Source of the DNA: Abyssogena phaseoliformis symbiont OG214
GTDB taxonomy: Bacteria > Pseudomonadota > Gammaproteobacteria > PS1 > Pseudothioglobaceae
Length of the DNA: 64,000 bases
Direction of reading: 5' to 3'
NCBI RefSeq assembly: GCF_016592595.1
Contig: NZ_AP012977.1
Coordinates: 372,001-436,000, forward strand
The notes under the pieces are model-generated. The model was not told where the DNA came from and did not search any database. It was given only the letters and a program-made list of their open reading frames with translations. A program made the position numbers and the translations under genes. Shown one piece after another: positions 40,758 through 50,496 of this stretch (its first letter is position 1; each line of letters opens with the position of its first letter).

Positions 40758-41549
40758 ATTACTTAAAACTTGTTTGGCATTAGGCTTTGCACCTGTCCAA
40801 AACTCAAAAGCCGTTGCCGCCTGTTCAACCAACATGCCTAAGCCGTCGCTAATCATTGAGCTGTGATTGGTTGTTGCCCAACCCATAAATGGCGTTTGTT
40901 TACCATACATTAAATCATAACAAATTGCATCATTGGCAACGCCAGAGGCGATATCAGGCATTTTTCCATCAAGTGATGCACTGGTGGCATTGATAATAAT
41001 ATCAACAGAGTTATGCTTAATTTTATCCAAACCAAAACCGCAAGTCTTGCCAAATTTAGCAAAGTCTTTAGCCAGTTTAATTGCTTTAGAGGGGGTTCGA
41101 TTAGCAATCATAATGCGATTGGGTCGCTGTTCTAAAAGAGGCAATAAGATGCCTTGTGTTGCACCACCTGCACCCAAAATTAGGATAATTTTATCTTTTA
41201 ATTCAATGCCAAGATTGTGAGTTAAATCATTGACCAGTCCAATACCGTCGGTATTTTCACCAATGATTTTATCTTGTTCTATTTTAATGGTATTAACTGC
41301 ACCTGCCGTTTGGGCGTTTAATGTGAATTCGCTTGCAAATTTAAACGCATCTAATTTAAAAGGCACGGTAATATTAAAACCATTTGCACCTTGATTGATG
41401 AATACTTGTGCTGAGGATGAAAAATCATCAATGGGTGCTAAGATTTTATCATAACTAATTTCAAGTCCAGTCTGTTGCGCAAACTGGGTGTGAATATTTG
41501 GCGACAAACTGTGTTTAACCGGATTGCCAAAAACAGCAAATTTATACAT
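40746..41549 (-). CDS. aroE: Shikimate dehydrogenase
   Basis: NADPH-dependent reduction of 3-dehydroshikimate. The 267 aa protein begins [20 protein letters not shown] (substrate-binding serines), [11 protein letters not shown] with the catalytic Lys, [13 protein letters not shown], the nucleotide-binding [31 protein letters not shown] and [15 protein letters not shown] 41549 gives the expected N terminus; a GTG directly before it (41552) is an alternative. Its start overlaps the end of rne. Confidence 0.96.
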   Translation of the reverse strand: MYKFAVFGNPVKHSLSPNIHTQFAQQTGLEISYDKILAPIDDFSSSAQVFINQGANGFNITVPFKLDAFKFASEFTLNAQTAGAVNTIKIEQDKIIGENTDGIGLVNDLTHNLGIELKDKIILILGAGGATQGILLPLLEQRPNRIMIANRTPSKAIKLAKDFAKFGKTCGFGLDKIKHNSVDIIINATSASLDGKMPDIASGVANDAICYDLMYGKQTPFMGWATTNHSSMISDGLGMLVEQAATAFEFWTGAKPNAKQVLSNLRR

Positions 41550-41551
41550 CA

Positions 41552-43378
41552 CTAATCTTGTTTTTTATTAGTCTCAGTTTGTGTATTTTGTTTTTGTTGT
41601 TTAGCGGTATTATTTTGAGCTTTGTTTTGCTGTTTATTTTGATTGCTGTTTTTATTACGATTTTTATTACGATTCCTGTTGCGGTTTCTATTGTTAGGTT
41701 TTGTTCTACGTTTATTGGGTTGTTTTTTCTTCTTGCCAAACAAAGCATTTTTTATTTTCTCAAACAAGGAAATTTTCTTTTCAGGAACGCGCGTGCTGGG
41801 TCTATTCACATTAATAGCGGGAATTTCAGCTTGGTTTGAAAGACCATTCTCAGCCAGTACATGTTGTGGCTTTGAAATACCTTGGTAACTTTTATGCTGC
41901 GACTTCTTATCCCCTTTTTGCTTATTAATGGTGAAATTAGGAAACTGCATATATGGATTAGGCAATAAGGTAATTTTAATGCCATGTTTGTCTTCTAATT
42001 TTGTTACTTCTTGACGTTTTTCATTCAAAATATAAGTAATGACTTCTACACTTGATTGAATGGTTAAGCGTGCTGTTTGTTTAGCAGCATTACAACCGTC
42101 TTCAAGTTGTCTTAAAATGGTTAATGCTAATGTTGGAATGGTTGGCGTAGTACCACGACCATGACAAGTAGAACAAGGTTTTTCAACCGATTCAGAGACT
42201 GAATTCATCAAGCGCTGTCTTGACATTTCGAGCAAGCCAAATTGAGAAATGGTGCCGATTTGGATGCGCGCTCGATCTGTATTGGTGGCTTTTTCCATGG
42301 CTTTTTCGATTGACACTCTATGCTCTTCAGAAGTCATATCGATAAAATCAATCACGACCAACCCACCAATATCTCTTAATTGCAGTTGTAGGGCAATTTC
42401 TTTAGTTGCTTCCAAGTTGGTATTGTAAGCGGTTTCTTCAATGTCAGCGCCTTTAGTAGCGCGAGCAGAGTTGATATCAATGGCAGTAAGTGCTTCAGTT
42501 GGGTCAAAGACAATGGTGGCACCTGTTCGTAGCGACACTTCTCGGTTAAACACGCTTTTAACCTGAGTTTCAACGCCCATGTGGTTGAATAAAGAGTGCT
42601 CAGAAACATCAAAAAATTTGATACGGTCTAAGTAGTGTGGCAACACAAAACTGACAAATTCTTTGGCATTTTGAAAAGCCTCTAATTCATCAATAATAAC
42701 ACTGTCAGTATCAGAGCGAAGATGGTCGCGTAATGTGCGAATGATAATATCACTTTCTTGGTAAATTAAGAAAGGTGCACTGCGTGCTAAAGCCACTGTA
42801 TTAATTGATTTCCATAAGTCAGAAAGATAATCCACTTCCCATTGCAACTCTTCAAAGCTTTTGCCAGCACCTGCAGTGCGAATAATTAAGCCTGAATGGT
42901 CAGGTAAAATAATTTTGCCAATAATTTCTTTTAAAGATTGTTGGTCTGAAGCGACTATTTGCCTTGATATGCCATGACTTTTCGGATTGTTTGGCATTAA
43001 AACCATATAAGCACCAGCAAGGTTGATATAAGTGCTGAGTGCTGCGCCTTTATTACCACGTTCTTCTTTTTCAATTTGGACAATAATTTCTTGCCCTTCT
43101 TTTAAAACATCAGAAATGGTTAGCTTTTCACCTTTAGCATCATTATATAACATTTCTGCAACTTCTTTAAAAGGTAAAAAACCTTGTTTTTCTTTGCCGT
43201 AGTCAACAAACGCTGCTTCTAGTGATTGTTCTACTCGAGAGATTTTGCCACGGTAGATATTGCCTTTGGTTTTTTTATTAAGGCTGGTTTCTATATTAAG
43301 GCCAGTTAGTTTTTTGTTTTTGACAATACCTACTCTGATTTCTTCGGAATGAGTTGCATTGATTAAAATATGATTCAT
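41552..43378 (-). CDS. rne: Ribonuclease E, short form
   Basis: Endoribonuclease for mRNA decay and rRNA/tRNA processing. The 608 aa protein has the S1 domain (GNIYRGKISRVEQSLEAAFV), the 5' sensor region, the DNase I-like catalytic site (TEALTAIDINSARATKGADI ... GGLVVIDFIDM), and the zinc link CSTCHGRG. The scaffold part is only about 150 residues against over 500 in E. coli and ends in a simple Asn/Arg/Lys/Gln-rich tail (NRNRNRNRNKNRNKN), so a full degradosome scaffold is unlikely. Start ATG 43378. RNase G is the alternative, but the basic tail favours RNase E. Confidence 0.9.
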   Translation of the reverse strand: MNHILINATHSEEIRVGIVKNKKLTGLNIETSLNKKTKGNIYRGKISRVEQSLEAAFVDYGKEKQGFLPFKEVAEMLYNDAKGEKLTISDVLKEGQEIIVQIEKEERGNKGAALSTYINLAGAYMVLMPNNPKSHGISRQIVASDQQSLKEIIGKIILPDHSGLIIRTAGAGKSFEELQWEVDYLSDLWKSINTVALARSAPFLIYQESDIIIRTLRDHLRSDTDSVIIDELEAFQNAKEFVSFVLPHYLDRIKFFDVSEHSLFNHMGVETQVKSVFNREVSLRTGATIVFDPTEALTAIDINSARATKGADIEETAYNTNLEATKEIALQLQLRDIGGLVVIDFIDMTSEEHRVSIEKAMEKATNTDRARIQIGTISQFGLLEMSRQRLMNSVSESVEKPCSTCHGRGTTPTIPTLALTILRQLEDGCNAAKQTARLTIQSSVEVITYILNEKRQEVTKLEDKHGIKITLLPNPYMQFPNFTINKQKGDKKSQHKSYQGISKPQHVLAENGLSNQAEIPAINVNRPSTRVPEKKISLFEKIKNALFGKKKKQPNKRRTKPNNRNRNRNRNKNRNKNSNQNKQQNKAQNNTAKQQKQNTQTETNKKQD

Positions 43379-43712
43379 GGTTAAGTCCTAGTGTGAATGG
43401 ACTTTGTTGCGCACATAAAAGCTCAACACTGGAGTGCTGATTTGGTGTTAAAGTGTGATTTATTCTTATCATAAAATGATTAAAAACTTATTCCTTAAGG
43501 GCTCTAAACCCTTTTTTATTTAGCCACTTAAAAGCGGTTAAACAATTAATTTACTTTATATGGCAACAAAAAGCCCAAAATATTAATAGTATTTTTTGCG
43601 GTATTTATTTTTGGCACAAAAAACATTTGAAAAATATTTTTAGATGATGGAAATTTAAACATCAATTTTCCGAATTATATCACAAAAATAGTATGATATT
43701 TATCAAAGACCC
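43379..43712 (-). promoter_or_regulatory. Long upstream region of rne with candidate promoter and hairpin
   Basis: No gene in this 334-base gap. On the minus strand a TATAAT (43674-43679) would start a leader of nearly 290 bases. Within it is a hairpin AAGGG / CCCTT (43497-43513) with flanking T on the plus strand. E. coli rne has a long 5' leader through which RNase E represses its own mRNA, and a similar arrangement is plausible here. Inference only. Confidence 0.4.
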
Positions 43713-44432
43713 TTATTGATTAAGTGTGCGACCACCATCAACATTGATAATTTGCCCAGTAATGTAGGCAGAATTGGCTAAAAATAAAACAGTATCAGCA
43801 ATATCTTGCGCACTGCCTTGTTTTTTAAGTGCAATTTTTTTAAGCATGTTGTTTTTTTTGGCTTGGTCAAGTCCGGCTGTATTCTCTGGCCACAAAATTG
43901 ATCCAGGAGATACCCCACAAACACGAACATTAGGCGCTAATTCTTTAGCCAATGTTTTGGTCATCATGGCAATGGCCGCTTTAGAAATGCTATAAATTGC
44001 ATGATTTTTTAAAGGGCGCTCGCTGTGAATGTCCACAATATTGACAATGCAACCTTGATTTTGAGCTAATTTATCACTTAAAGTGCTGGATAAAAATAAA
44101 GGCGCCATCACATTGGTATTCATAATGGATTGATAGTCATTTTGATTTAATTTATTGACGGGTGTTGGGTAAAAAACTGATGCATTGTTAACCAAAAGAT
44201 TGAGCGACTTGATGGTATCGCAAAGTTTACTCACTTCTTGGCTGTTGGATAATGCAGCTTGCATAGTACTGGCAGAATTTTGGCGAATGTTGTTAAGCTT
44301 ATTTGCCAAGTTTTGAGCAGCTTGGGATGAATTTCTGTAATGAATAATCACATGATAATTATTCTTATGCAAGGTATGGCAAATTTGCGCGCCAATTCTG
44401 TGCGCCCCGCCTGTGACTAATGCTGTTTTCAT
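43713..44432 (-). CDS. Short-chain reductase, pteridine reductase-like
   Basis: A 239 aa SDR protein with TALVTGGAHRIGAQIC (Rossmann start in which the GGAHRIG form is typical of pteridine/dihydrofolate reductases such as FolM), IHYRNSSQ, LLVNNASVFYPTPV, the catalytic YSISKAA with Tyr and Lys, and ISPG-like VSPGSILWPEN. Likely reduces dihydrofolate, dihydromonapterin or a related pterin. An acyl-carrier reductase is less likely because of the N-terminal HRIG. Head to head with the MidA-like gene. Confidence 0.82.
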   Translation of the reverse strand: MKTALVTGGAHRIGAQICHTLHKNNYHVIIHYRNSSQAAQNLANKLNNIRQNSASTMQAALSNSQEVSKLCDTIKSLNLLVNNASVFYPTPVNKLNQNDYQSIMNTNVMAPLFLSSTLSDKLAQNQGCIVNIVDIHSERPLKNHAIYSISKAAIAMMTKTLAKELAPNVRVCGVSPGSILWPENTAGLDQAKKNNMLKKIALKKQGSAQDIADTVLFLANSAYITGQIINVDGGRTLNQ

Positions 44433-44446
44433 ATAAAATATGCCAA

Positions 44447-45541
44447 GTGAGTCTTGAACAAATTATTAAAAACACTATTATACAAAATGTTAACCCTATA
44501 GGTTTCGATGAATTTATGGATTTGGCGCTTTATCACCCTACATTGGGTTATTATCGATCAGGTTTGGAAAAATTTGGCGAAAAGGGCGATTTTATTACTG
44601 CGCCAGAAACTTCAGATTTGTTTGGGTTTTGCTTGGCCCGTCAATGTGTACAGGTGCTAAATGGCACTAATGATATTTTAGAGTTTGGTGCAGGTAGTGG
44701 CGTTCTTGCCACTCAGATACTTTTCGAGTTAGGAAGGTTAAATAGCTTGCCCAAGAAATATTATATTTTAGAGTTAAGTGGCGAGCTTAAATACAGGCAA
44801 GCACAAACCATTAACAAGGCACTACCAGAATTAATGGACAGGGTGATTTGGCTTGATGAGCTGCCAACAGATTTTTCTGGCGTGGTGATTGCCAATGAAG
44901 TTTTGGATGCCATGCCTGTAAAACGTCTTATTTACAAAAACAAGCAATTTTATGAATTGGGCGTTGATTATCATAGAAATAAATTTTTCTGGAAAATATT
45001 TGATTTACCTTATCAAAGTGATAAGACGCTGTTGCCTAATAATGTGGCTGAAGATTATAAAACTGAAGTCAATCTTCGTGCTACAGCGTGGATTGATTCC
45101 TTATATAAGGTTACTAATGAGGTACTAGTATTGTTGATTGATTATGGCATGGGTAGAGATGAGTATTTTCATCCACAAAGGTTAGACGGTACTTTAAGGT
45201 GCTATTGCCAACATAAGGCGAGTGAAAATCCGTTTGTAAATATAGGTGAGCAAGACATCACTACATCGGTTAATTTTTCTGACATTGCTGATCAAGCAAG
45301 TGTTAGTGGTTTTAAGGTTAGTGGTTATGCGACACAGGCGTTGTTTTTGATTTCATTGGGTATTGATGAGTATTTGCTTGAACAGCCAGATGCAGATAAA
45401 CGCATCAATTTGGCACAACAAGTTAAACAATTGGTTTTACCCAGTGCGATGGGCGAGAGTTTTAAGGTGTTGGCTTTAAGTAAAAAACTATCGGTAAAAT
45501 TAACAGGATTTGTTGAACAAGACCTGAGCGGTAAATTGTAA
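44447..45541 (+). CDS. SAM-dependent methyltransferase, MidA/NDUFAF7-like
   Basis: A 364 aa member of the family that in mitochondria methylates a complex I subunit arginine. Visible: FDEFMDLALYHPTLGYYRSG, FGEKGDFITAPETSDLFGF, the SAM site ILEFGAGSGVLATQIL, VVIANEVLDAMPVKRL, and the second-half block VLLIDYGMGRDEYFHPQRLD with GTLRCYCQHKASENPF. The bacterial target is unknown. Start GTG 44447 (MSLEQIIKNTI) avoids overlap with the divergent reductase; an ATG at 44420 is possible but would overlap its coding start by 13 bases. Confidence 0.85.
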   Translation: MSLEQIIKNTIIQNVNPIGFDEFMDLALYHPTLGYYRSGLEKFGEKGDFITAPETSDLFGFCLARQCVQVLNGTNDILEFGAGSGVLATQILFELGRLNSLPKKYYILELSGELKYRQAQTINKALPELMDRVIWLDELPTDFSGVVIANEVLDAMPVKRLIYKNKQFYELGVDYHRNKFFWKIFDLPYQSDKTLLPNNVAEDYKTEVNLRATAWIDSLYKVTNEVLVLLIDYGMGRDEYFHPQRLDGTLRCYCQHKASENPFVNIGEQDITTSVNFSDIADQASVSGFKVSGYATQALFLISLGIDEYLLEQPDADKRINLAQQVKQLVLPSAMGESFKVLALSKKLSVKLTGFVEQDLSGKL

Positions 45542-45556
45542 GAGGCTTTTATATAA

Positions 45557-45719
45557 GGGCACCTCTAAAAATCCAAAACACTCGTCAAAAACCAACCTTT
45601 CACTTTATAATGAATTTAAAAAAACCAGCCAAAACCCTTGATATGACTAATTTTTTAAAATCTATTTTAAAGAAAAAATCCATCTTTTTGACAAGCATTT
45701 TGGATTATTAGAGGTACCC
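45557..45719. mobile_element. 163 bp MITE with 35 bp terminal inverted repeats and ATAA target duplication
   Basis: Left end 45557-45591 begins GGGCACCTCTAAAAATCC; right end 45685-45719 is its inverse with 30 of 35 positions identical. ATAA flanks both ends (45553-45556 and 45720-45723), a 4-base target duplication. The interior of about 93 bases is AT-rich and non-coding. Ends beginning GGGCACCTCT and a short duplication resemble IS5-type elements, so this is a non-autonomous miniature derivative. No transposase occurs in the window. It lies directly before uppP and its right end supplies a GAGG that may act as the uppP ribosome site. Confidence 0.85.
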
Positions 45720-45725
45720 ATAAAT

Positions 45726-46526
45726 ATGGATATTTTTCAAACAATCGTTTTGGCATTAGTTCAAGGTTTAAGTGAATTTTTACCCATTTCTTCTTCAGCG
45801 CATTTAATTTTAATATCAAAATTAACCAATTGGACTGACCAAGGTTTGGCGTTTGATGTGGTGGTGCATATGGGCACTTTAAGTGCGGTGATATTTTATT
45901 ATCAAGCAATGATTAAAAGCTTATCTTTTGATCTTTATCATTCAATCATTAAACGCCAAACCATTGGACAATCAAAGTTAGCATGGGGCGTGTTATTAGG
46001 CACCATTCCAGTAGGACTGGCTGGTGTGATATTTAAAGATTCTATTGCAACTGATTTTCGTTCAGTGGAGATTATTGCTTATGCAACACTAGTATTTGGC
46101 GTACTTTTAGGCTTTGCCAGTTGGTTTAATCATAGGGATAAAAATCTAAAAAGTACAATTAGTTGGGTAGATATTGGTTTTGTCGGCATGATGCAAACCT
46201 TAGCATTAATTCCAGGAACTTCTAGGTCAGGAATAACAATCACAGCTTGTATGTTGGTGGGGTTGTCTAGGAAATTATCAATACAATTTTCATTTTTATT
46301 ATCCATTCCTGTGATTAGCCTGTCATTAATACTGATATTGATTGATTTGTACCATCAAGCGCAATTGGTGAATGTTAGTTTATTAGCCATGGGCTTTGTG
46401 GTTTCAGCAATTAGTGCCTATGTAACCATTGTTTTTTTTATTAAGTTAATAGACGTAGTTGGCATGATGCCATTTGTTATCTATAGATTAACTTTAGGCG
46501 TATTTTTATTTTTATTTATTTTATGA
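45726..46526 (+). CDS. uppP: Undecaprenyl-diphosphate phosphatase
   Basis: Integral membrane phosphatase recycling the lipid carrier of peptidoglycan synthesis. The 266 aa protein has the family motifs: LVQGLSEFLPISSSAHLIL with the catalytic Glu and Ser residues, VVVHMGTLSAVIFYY, and the second repeat MQTLALIPGTSRSGITITAC. Around eight membrane helices. Its ATG is six bases after the right end of a MITE; the only ribosome-binding candidate is GAGG 45711-45714 inside that element. Overlaps the PAP2 gene by four bases. Confidence 0.95.
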   Translation: MDIFQTIVLALVQGLSEFLPISSSAHLILISKLTNWTDQGLAFDVVVHMGTLSAVIFYYQAMIKSLSFDLYHSIIKRQTIGQSKLAWGVLLGTIPVGLAGVIFKDSIATDFRSVEIIAYATLVFGVLLGFASWFNHRDKNLKSTISWVDIGFVGMMQTLALIPGTSRSGITITACMLVGLSRKLSIQFSFLLSIPVISLSLILILIDLYHQAQLVNVSLLAMGFVVSAISAYVTIVFFIKLIDVVGMMPFVIYRLTLGVFLFLFIL

Positions 46527-47248
46527 AAGCATATCAATTTCAATCTAAACCTTTTTTTATCCTTAACTTTGTCTCCTTGTTGTTGTTATTTAGCTGGAGC
46601 AATGCTACCACTCGAGAATATTGGGATTATTTAGACCATCAGACGTTTATTGTACTTAATCAATCACTTGTAGAATTTCACTCAATATGGCGTGGCTTTT
46701 GGGCAATACTCAGTGTTCGGATTGCTGACCTTATTCCGCTATTTTTAATTGGCTTGTTTTTTTACTTTGATGATGTTTTATTTAAAAATAAACACAAAAT
46801 GATGGGGTTGATTGGCTTTGTTACTTTACTAATTTTGATGCTGCTGATGCGCGAGATGATGAATCTATATGTGGAGTATGCAAATTTAGGTAGAAAAAGC
46901 CCTACACTGGTTGTAGATTCAGCACTTCGTTTGTCTTCGATGTATCCTGGTTTAGGCTTAAAAGACATGTCTGCACACAGCTTTCCAGGAGACCATGCTG
47001 CGGTTTTGTTTACTTGGCTTGGGTATTGCTTATTTTTTGCTCGCAACCGATGGCGTTGGCTCGTTTTTATTATTGTTTTGGTTTTTTCCATGCCAAGGTT
47101 GATGGCAGGCGCTCATTGGTTTAGTGATGTTATGGTTGGTGGTGTTAGCATTGCCATGACTACTTTAGCATTTGGGCTGTATACGCCACTACTTAATTAT
47201 ATTAATAAAACACTTGAAAATATAGTCTCTAAATTTTTAACAAAATGA
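46523..47248 (+). CDS. PAP2-family membrane phosphatase (LpxT-like)
   Basis: A 241 aa membrane protein with about six helices and the acid phosphatase motifs: K-x6-RP-like region around residues 108-125 (RKSPTLVVDSALRL), SFPGDHAAVLF (PSGH-type, residues 152-162), and RLMAGAHWFSDVMVGG (S-R-x5-H-x3-D). The GD in place of SG in the second motif resembles lipid A or undecaprenyl phosphate phosphotransferases (LpxT/PgpB group). Overlaps uppP and pepN by four bases each, so the operon handles lipid phosphates. Exact substrate unproven. Confidence 0.8.
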   Translation: MKAYQFQSKPFFILNFVSLLLLFSWSNATTREYWDYLDHQTFIVLNQSLVEFHSIWRGFWAILSVRIADLIPLFLIGLFFYFDDVLFKNKHKMMGLIGFVTLLILMLLMREMMNLYVEYANLGRKSPTLVVDSALRLSSMYPGLGLKDMSAHSFPGDHAAVLFTWLGYCLFFARNRWRWLVFIIVLVFSMPRLMAGAHWFSDVMVGGVSIAMTTLAFGLYTPLLNYINKTLENIVSKFLTK

Positions 47249-49782
47249 ATAGACCACAACCTATTTATCGTAAAGATTACACACCTAGTGAGTATTTAAT
47301 TCACACCACAGAGCTTGAGTTTGATTTAACTGAAACACAAACCATCGTTACTTCTAAGATTAGTTTTTATAAAAACCCGAAGTCCAGTAAAAAAACTAAT
47401 GTCTTGTTTTTAGATGGTATTGATCTTGAATTGATTTCTATTTTGGTTGATAAGACCAAGCCTGATTATAAGTTGGTTGAACAAGGGCTTGAGATCAATA
47501 ACCTTGCTGATGAGTGTATTTTAGAGATTAAAAACCGCATTCACCCAGAAAAAAATACCAGTCTCAATGGTCTATATCAATCTAGTGGCAATTTTTGCAC
47601 GCAGTGCGAGGCACATGGCTTTAGGCAAATTACTTATTATTTAGACAGACCTGATGTGTTAAGTGTGTTTACCACGCACATTAAAGCTGATAAACAAAAA
47701 TATCCAGTATTGCTTAGTAATGGTAATTTAATTGAGCAGCCAAATGGAGGCACAACTTGGCATGATCCTACGCCAAAGCCTTGTTATTTATTTGCCTTAG
47801 TGGCAGGTAGTTTTGCACTCAAAGAGGATACTTACACCACATTATCAGGCAATGAAGTAGTATTAAAGATTTATGTTCAAGCACACAATATCCATAAAAC
47901 CCAATTTGCCATGGCGGCACTAAAGCGTTCATTTGCTTGGGAAGAGAAACGCTTTGGACTTGAATACGATTTAGACATTTATATGATTGTGGCCGTTGAT
48001 GATTTCAACATGGGTGCGATGGAAAATAAAGGGCTGAATATTTTTAATGCCACTTACGTATTAGCCAGCCCAGATACAGCAACGGATAAGGATTTTATTG
48101 ATATCGAAGCAGTGATTGGCCATGAGTATTTTCATAATTGGACAGGCAATAGGGTTACTTGCAGAGATTGGTTTCAACTTAGCTTAAAAGAAGGTTTAAC
48201 AGTTTTTAGAGACCAAGAATTTACCTCAGATTTACACGCACGTTCTATCAAGCGCATTGAAAATGTGAATGCTCTGCGCACCTTGCAATTTGCAGAAGAC
48301 ATGGGTCCCATGCAGCATCCAGTCAGGCCAGAACATTATATCGAGATGAATAATTTTTACACCCTAACTGTTTATGAAAAAGGCGCAGAAATTATTCGCA
48401 TGGTGCATACATTTCTAGGCGAGATAGGGTTTCAAAGAGGCATGCAATTATATTTTCAAAGGTTTGATGGTGATGCCGTTACTATTGATGATTTTATTCA
48501 AAGTATGAGTGATGCTAATAATTTTGATTTTAGTCAATTTATGCATTGGTATTCGCAACCTGGCACGCCTAAAGTTAGCATTACCTCTGAGTATAATCAA
48601 AATGACAAAACATTTAAAGTTTCCATTAGCCAGCATTCACAATGTGACTATTTTTTCCCGCTTAAATTTGCACTACTTGATGATACTGGCATTGAACTTG
48701 AAAGTGGCGTATTAACAGTTAAAGACAAGGAACAAGTATTTACCTTTAACAATATAGATGCAGAGCCAACACCCTCATGGCTGCGAGGTTTTAGTGCGCC
48801 CATTAAATTGACATCTGATTTAACTTTCAAACAAAAAATATTTTTAGTTGGGAATGATTCTGATGCTTTTAATCAGTGGGACAATGCGCAACAATTATGG
48901 TTGTCTTTAATCCTAACGCCTTCAAGCACTGGCCAAGATTTGTTTTTCGATGCCATTGAAAAAGTTCTAAAAAATACTCTCCTAGAAGGTGGCTGTGTAT
49001 CGCTTGTACAAGATAAATCCTTAATATGTGAAATTTTAACCTTGCCCTCTGAACGATTTTTGCATCAGCAACAAAAGGTTATTGATGTATTTGAGATTCA
49101 TGACAAGCGTGAACAAGTCATTAATAAGATTATTCAGCGGTTCAAGTCGTTGTTTAGTAAAATTTATTCAAACCTTAACACTTATCAAGCTTATGAGTTA
49201 ACGCCTGAGGCTGTGGGAAATAGAGCATTAAAAAATATGTGCTTATATTATCTATCAATCAGTGGTGAGTTTGAATTAGCCTTTGAGCAATTTAAATCAG
49301 CCAATTGTATGAGCGATAAAATGGCGAGTTTAAAGGCGTTAATGGTTGAGCGTAATCCGTATAAAAATATCGCACTTGATGAGTTTTATCATGAATTTAA
49401 AAACGATACACAAGTTATGGATAAATATTTCTCCATTCAATCGTCTGCACCAATAGCGAATGTTGACAGCATTAAAACCCTCATGCAACACAAACTATTT
49501 TCATTTAATACGCCAAACCGTTTGCGCAGTATCATAGGTGGTTTTTCACAAAACCACGCTAATTTTCACAATCAACAAGGCTATGAACTTTTAACTGATA
49601 TTATCATTAAGCTTAACCACTCAAACCCACAAATAGGCGCAAAATTCACCTCAGTTTATAATCATTGGCAACGATTTAGCCCAGAATTAAAATCCTTACA
49701 AAAACAACAATTAGAGGAAATCTTAGCCATTGATGATTTATCCAATGATATTTTTGAAATTATCCAAGCAGCACTAAAGTGA
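47245..49782 (+). CDS. pepN: Aminopeptidase N
   Basis: M1 family zinc aminopeptidase of peptide turnover. The 845 aa protein (E. coli 870) has the exopeptidase motif GAMENKGLNIF, the zinc site VIGHEYFHNWTGNRVTCRDW with Glu 19 residues on (LSLKEGLTVFRDQEF), and the transition-state Tyr in NFYTLTVYEKGAEIIRM. The C-terminal helical domain is complete. Coupled by four-base overlaps to the PAP2 gene before and pncC after it. Confidence 0.97.
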   Translation: MNRPQPIYRKDYTPSEYLIHTTELEFDLTETQTIVTSKISFYKNPKSSKKTNVLFLDGIDLELISILVDKTKPDYKLVEQGLEINNLADECILEIKNRIHPEKNTSLNGLYQSSGNFCTQCEAHGFRQITYYLDRPDVLSVFTTHIKADKQKYPVLLSNGNLIEQPNGGTTWHDPTPKPCYLFALVAGSFALKEDTYTTLSGNEVVLKIYVQAHNIHKTQFAMAALKRSFAWEEKRFGLEYDLDIYMIVAVDDFNMGAMENKGLNIFNATYVLASPDTATDKDFIDIEAVIGHEYFHNWTGNRVTCRDWFQLSLKEGLTVFRDQEFTSDLHARSIKRIENVNALRTLQFAEDMGPMQHPVRPEHYIEMNNFYTLTVYEKGAEIIRMVHTFLGEIGFQRGMQLYFQRFDGDAVTIDDFIQSMSDANNFDFSQFMHWYSQPGTPKVSITSEYNQNDKTFKVSISQHSQCDYFFPLKFALLDDTGIELESGVLTVKDKEQVFTFNNIDAEPTPSWLRGFSAPIKLTSDLTFKQKIFLVGNDSDAFNQWDNAQQLWLSLILTPSSTGQDLFFDAIEKVLKNTLLEGGCVSLVQDKSLICEILTLPSERFLHQQQKVIDVFEIHDKREQVINKIIQRFKSLFSKIYSNLNTYQAYELTPEAVGNRALKNMCLYYLSISGEFELAFEQFKSANCMSDKMASLKALMVERNPYKNIALDEFYHEFKNDTQVMDKYFSIQSSAPIANVDSIKTLMQHKLFSFNTPNRLRSIIGGFSQNHANFHNQQGYELLTDIIIKLNHSNPQIGAKFTSVYNHWQRFSPELKSLQKQQLEEILAIDDLSNDIFEIIQAALK

Positions 49783-50237
49783 ATACATTAATCACCCTGT
49801 TAAAACAAAAGTCACTCACCATTGCCGTGGCTGAATCTTGCACAGGTGGTAGTTTATCCGCATTACTCACCAGCCAAAGCGGCTCATCAGCCTATTTTGA
49901 CAGAGGATTTATCGCCTACACCAACCAAGCCAAAATCGATATGCTAGATGTTCAGCTCATAACCCTAGACAAATTTGGCGCAGTTAGCGAACAAGTCGCA
50001 TTAGAAATGGCACATGGTACAATTAAAAACTCATCCGCCCATATCAGTATAGCCATCACAGGCATTGCCGGCCCCACTGGCGGCACAAAAAACAAGCCTG
50101 TAGGCATGGTTTGTTTCGGTTTTTGTTTTCATAAAAAATGCACAGTCACCACACAACACTTTGGCGATATTGGCAGGTCAAATGTGGTGGAAAAAAGCGT
50201 TGAGTTTGTGGTTAATTTCTTACTAAAAAAGTTATAA
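49779..50237 (+). CDS. pncC: Nicotinamide-nucleotide amidase (CinA C-terminal domain)
   Basis: Deamidates nicotinamide mononucleotide to recycle NAD. The 152 aa protein is the stand-alone CinA C-terminal domain: IAVAESCTGGSLSALLTSQS with the catalytic Ser, GSSAYFDRGFIAYTNQAKID, GAVSEQVALEMA, and IAITGIAGPTGGTKNKPVG. GTG start at 49779 overlaps the pepN stop. Last gene of the uppP operon; the mcrBC remnant begins 10 bases later. Confidence 0.92.
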   Translation: MNTLITLLKQKSLTIAVAESCTGGSLSALLTSQSGSSAYFDRGFIAYTNQAKIDMLDVQLITLDKFGAVSEQVALEMAHGTIKNSSAHISIAITGIAGPTGGTKNKPVGMVCFGFCFHKKCTVTTQHFGDIGRSNVVEKSVEFVVNFLLKKL

Positions 50238-50247
50238 AATAATCGAA

Positions 50248-50496
50248 TGAATATAGAACAAAAATAATTAGAAAATTTAGAGCAAAAATTTAAAAAACAC
50301 GTTTAAAAATAAAATATTGCCATTATTGGGAGAATATTTTTACGATGATTTTGAAAGAATAAATCTCGTTTTGGGTAGCGATAATTTTTATATACAAACA
50401 ACGAAAACTTTAGGAAAATTTAATAAAGACATTTACCAAAAGCAAAACATAGAAGAATTAGATTCAGAAGTATTTATCAAAATTTATGGAGAATGA
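50248..50496 (+). pseudogene. mcrB: C-terminal remnant of McrB
   Basis: ATG 50248 is followed by stops, but a neighbouring frame reads KNKILPLLGEYFYDDFERIN then LVLGSDNFYIQTTKTLGKFN, the characteristic end of the McrB GTPase (lPLLqEYFygDw...I..VLG). The GTPase domain itself is gone. It overlaps the mcrC remnant by 11 bases, keeping the usual mcrB-mcrC order. Confidence 0.75.

Noticed and set aside
41558-41888. Two hydrophobic plus-strand open frames
   Set aside because: They are the antisense of the Asn/Arg/Lys-rich tail of RNase E, which automatically reads as Leu/Phe/Ile-rich.
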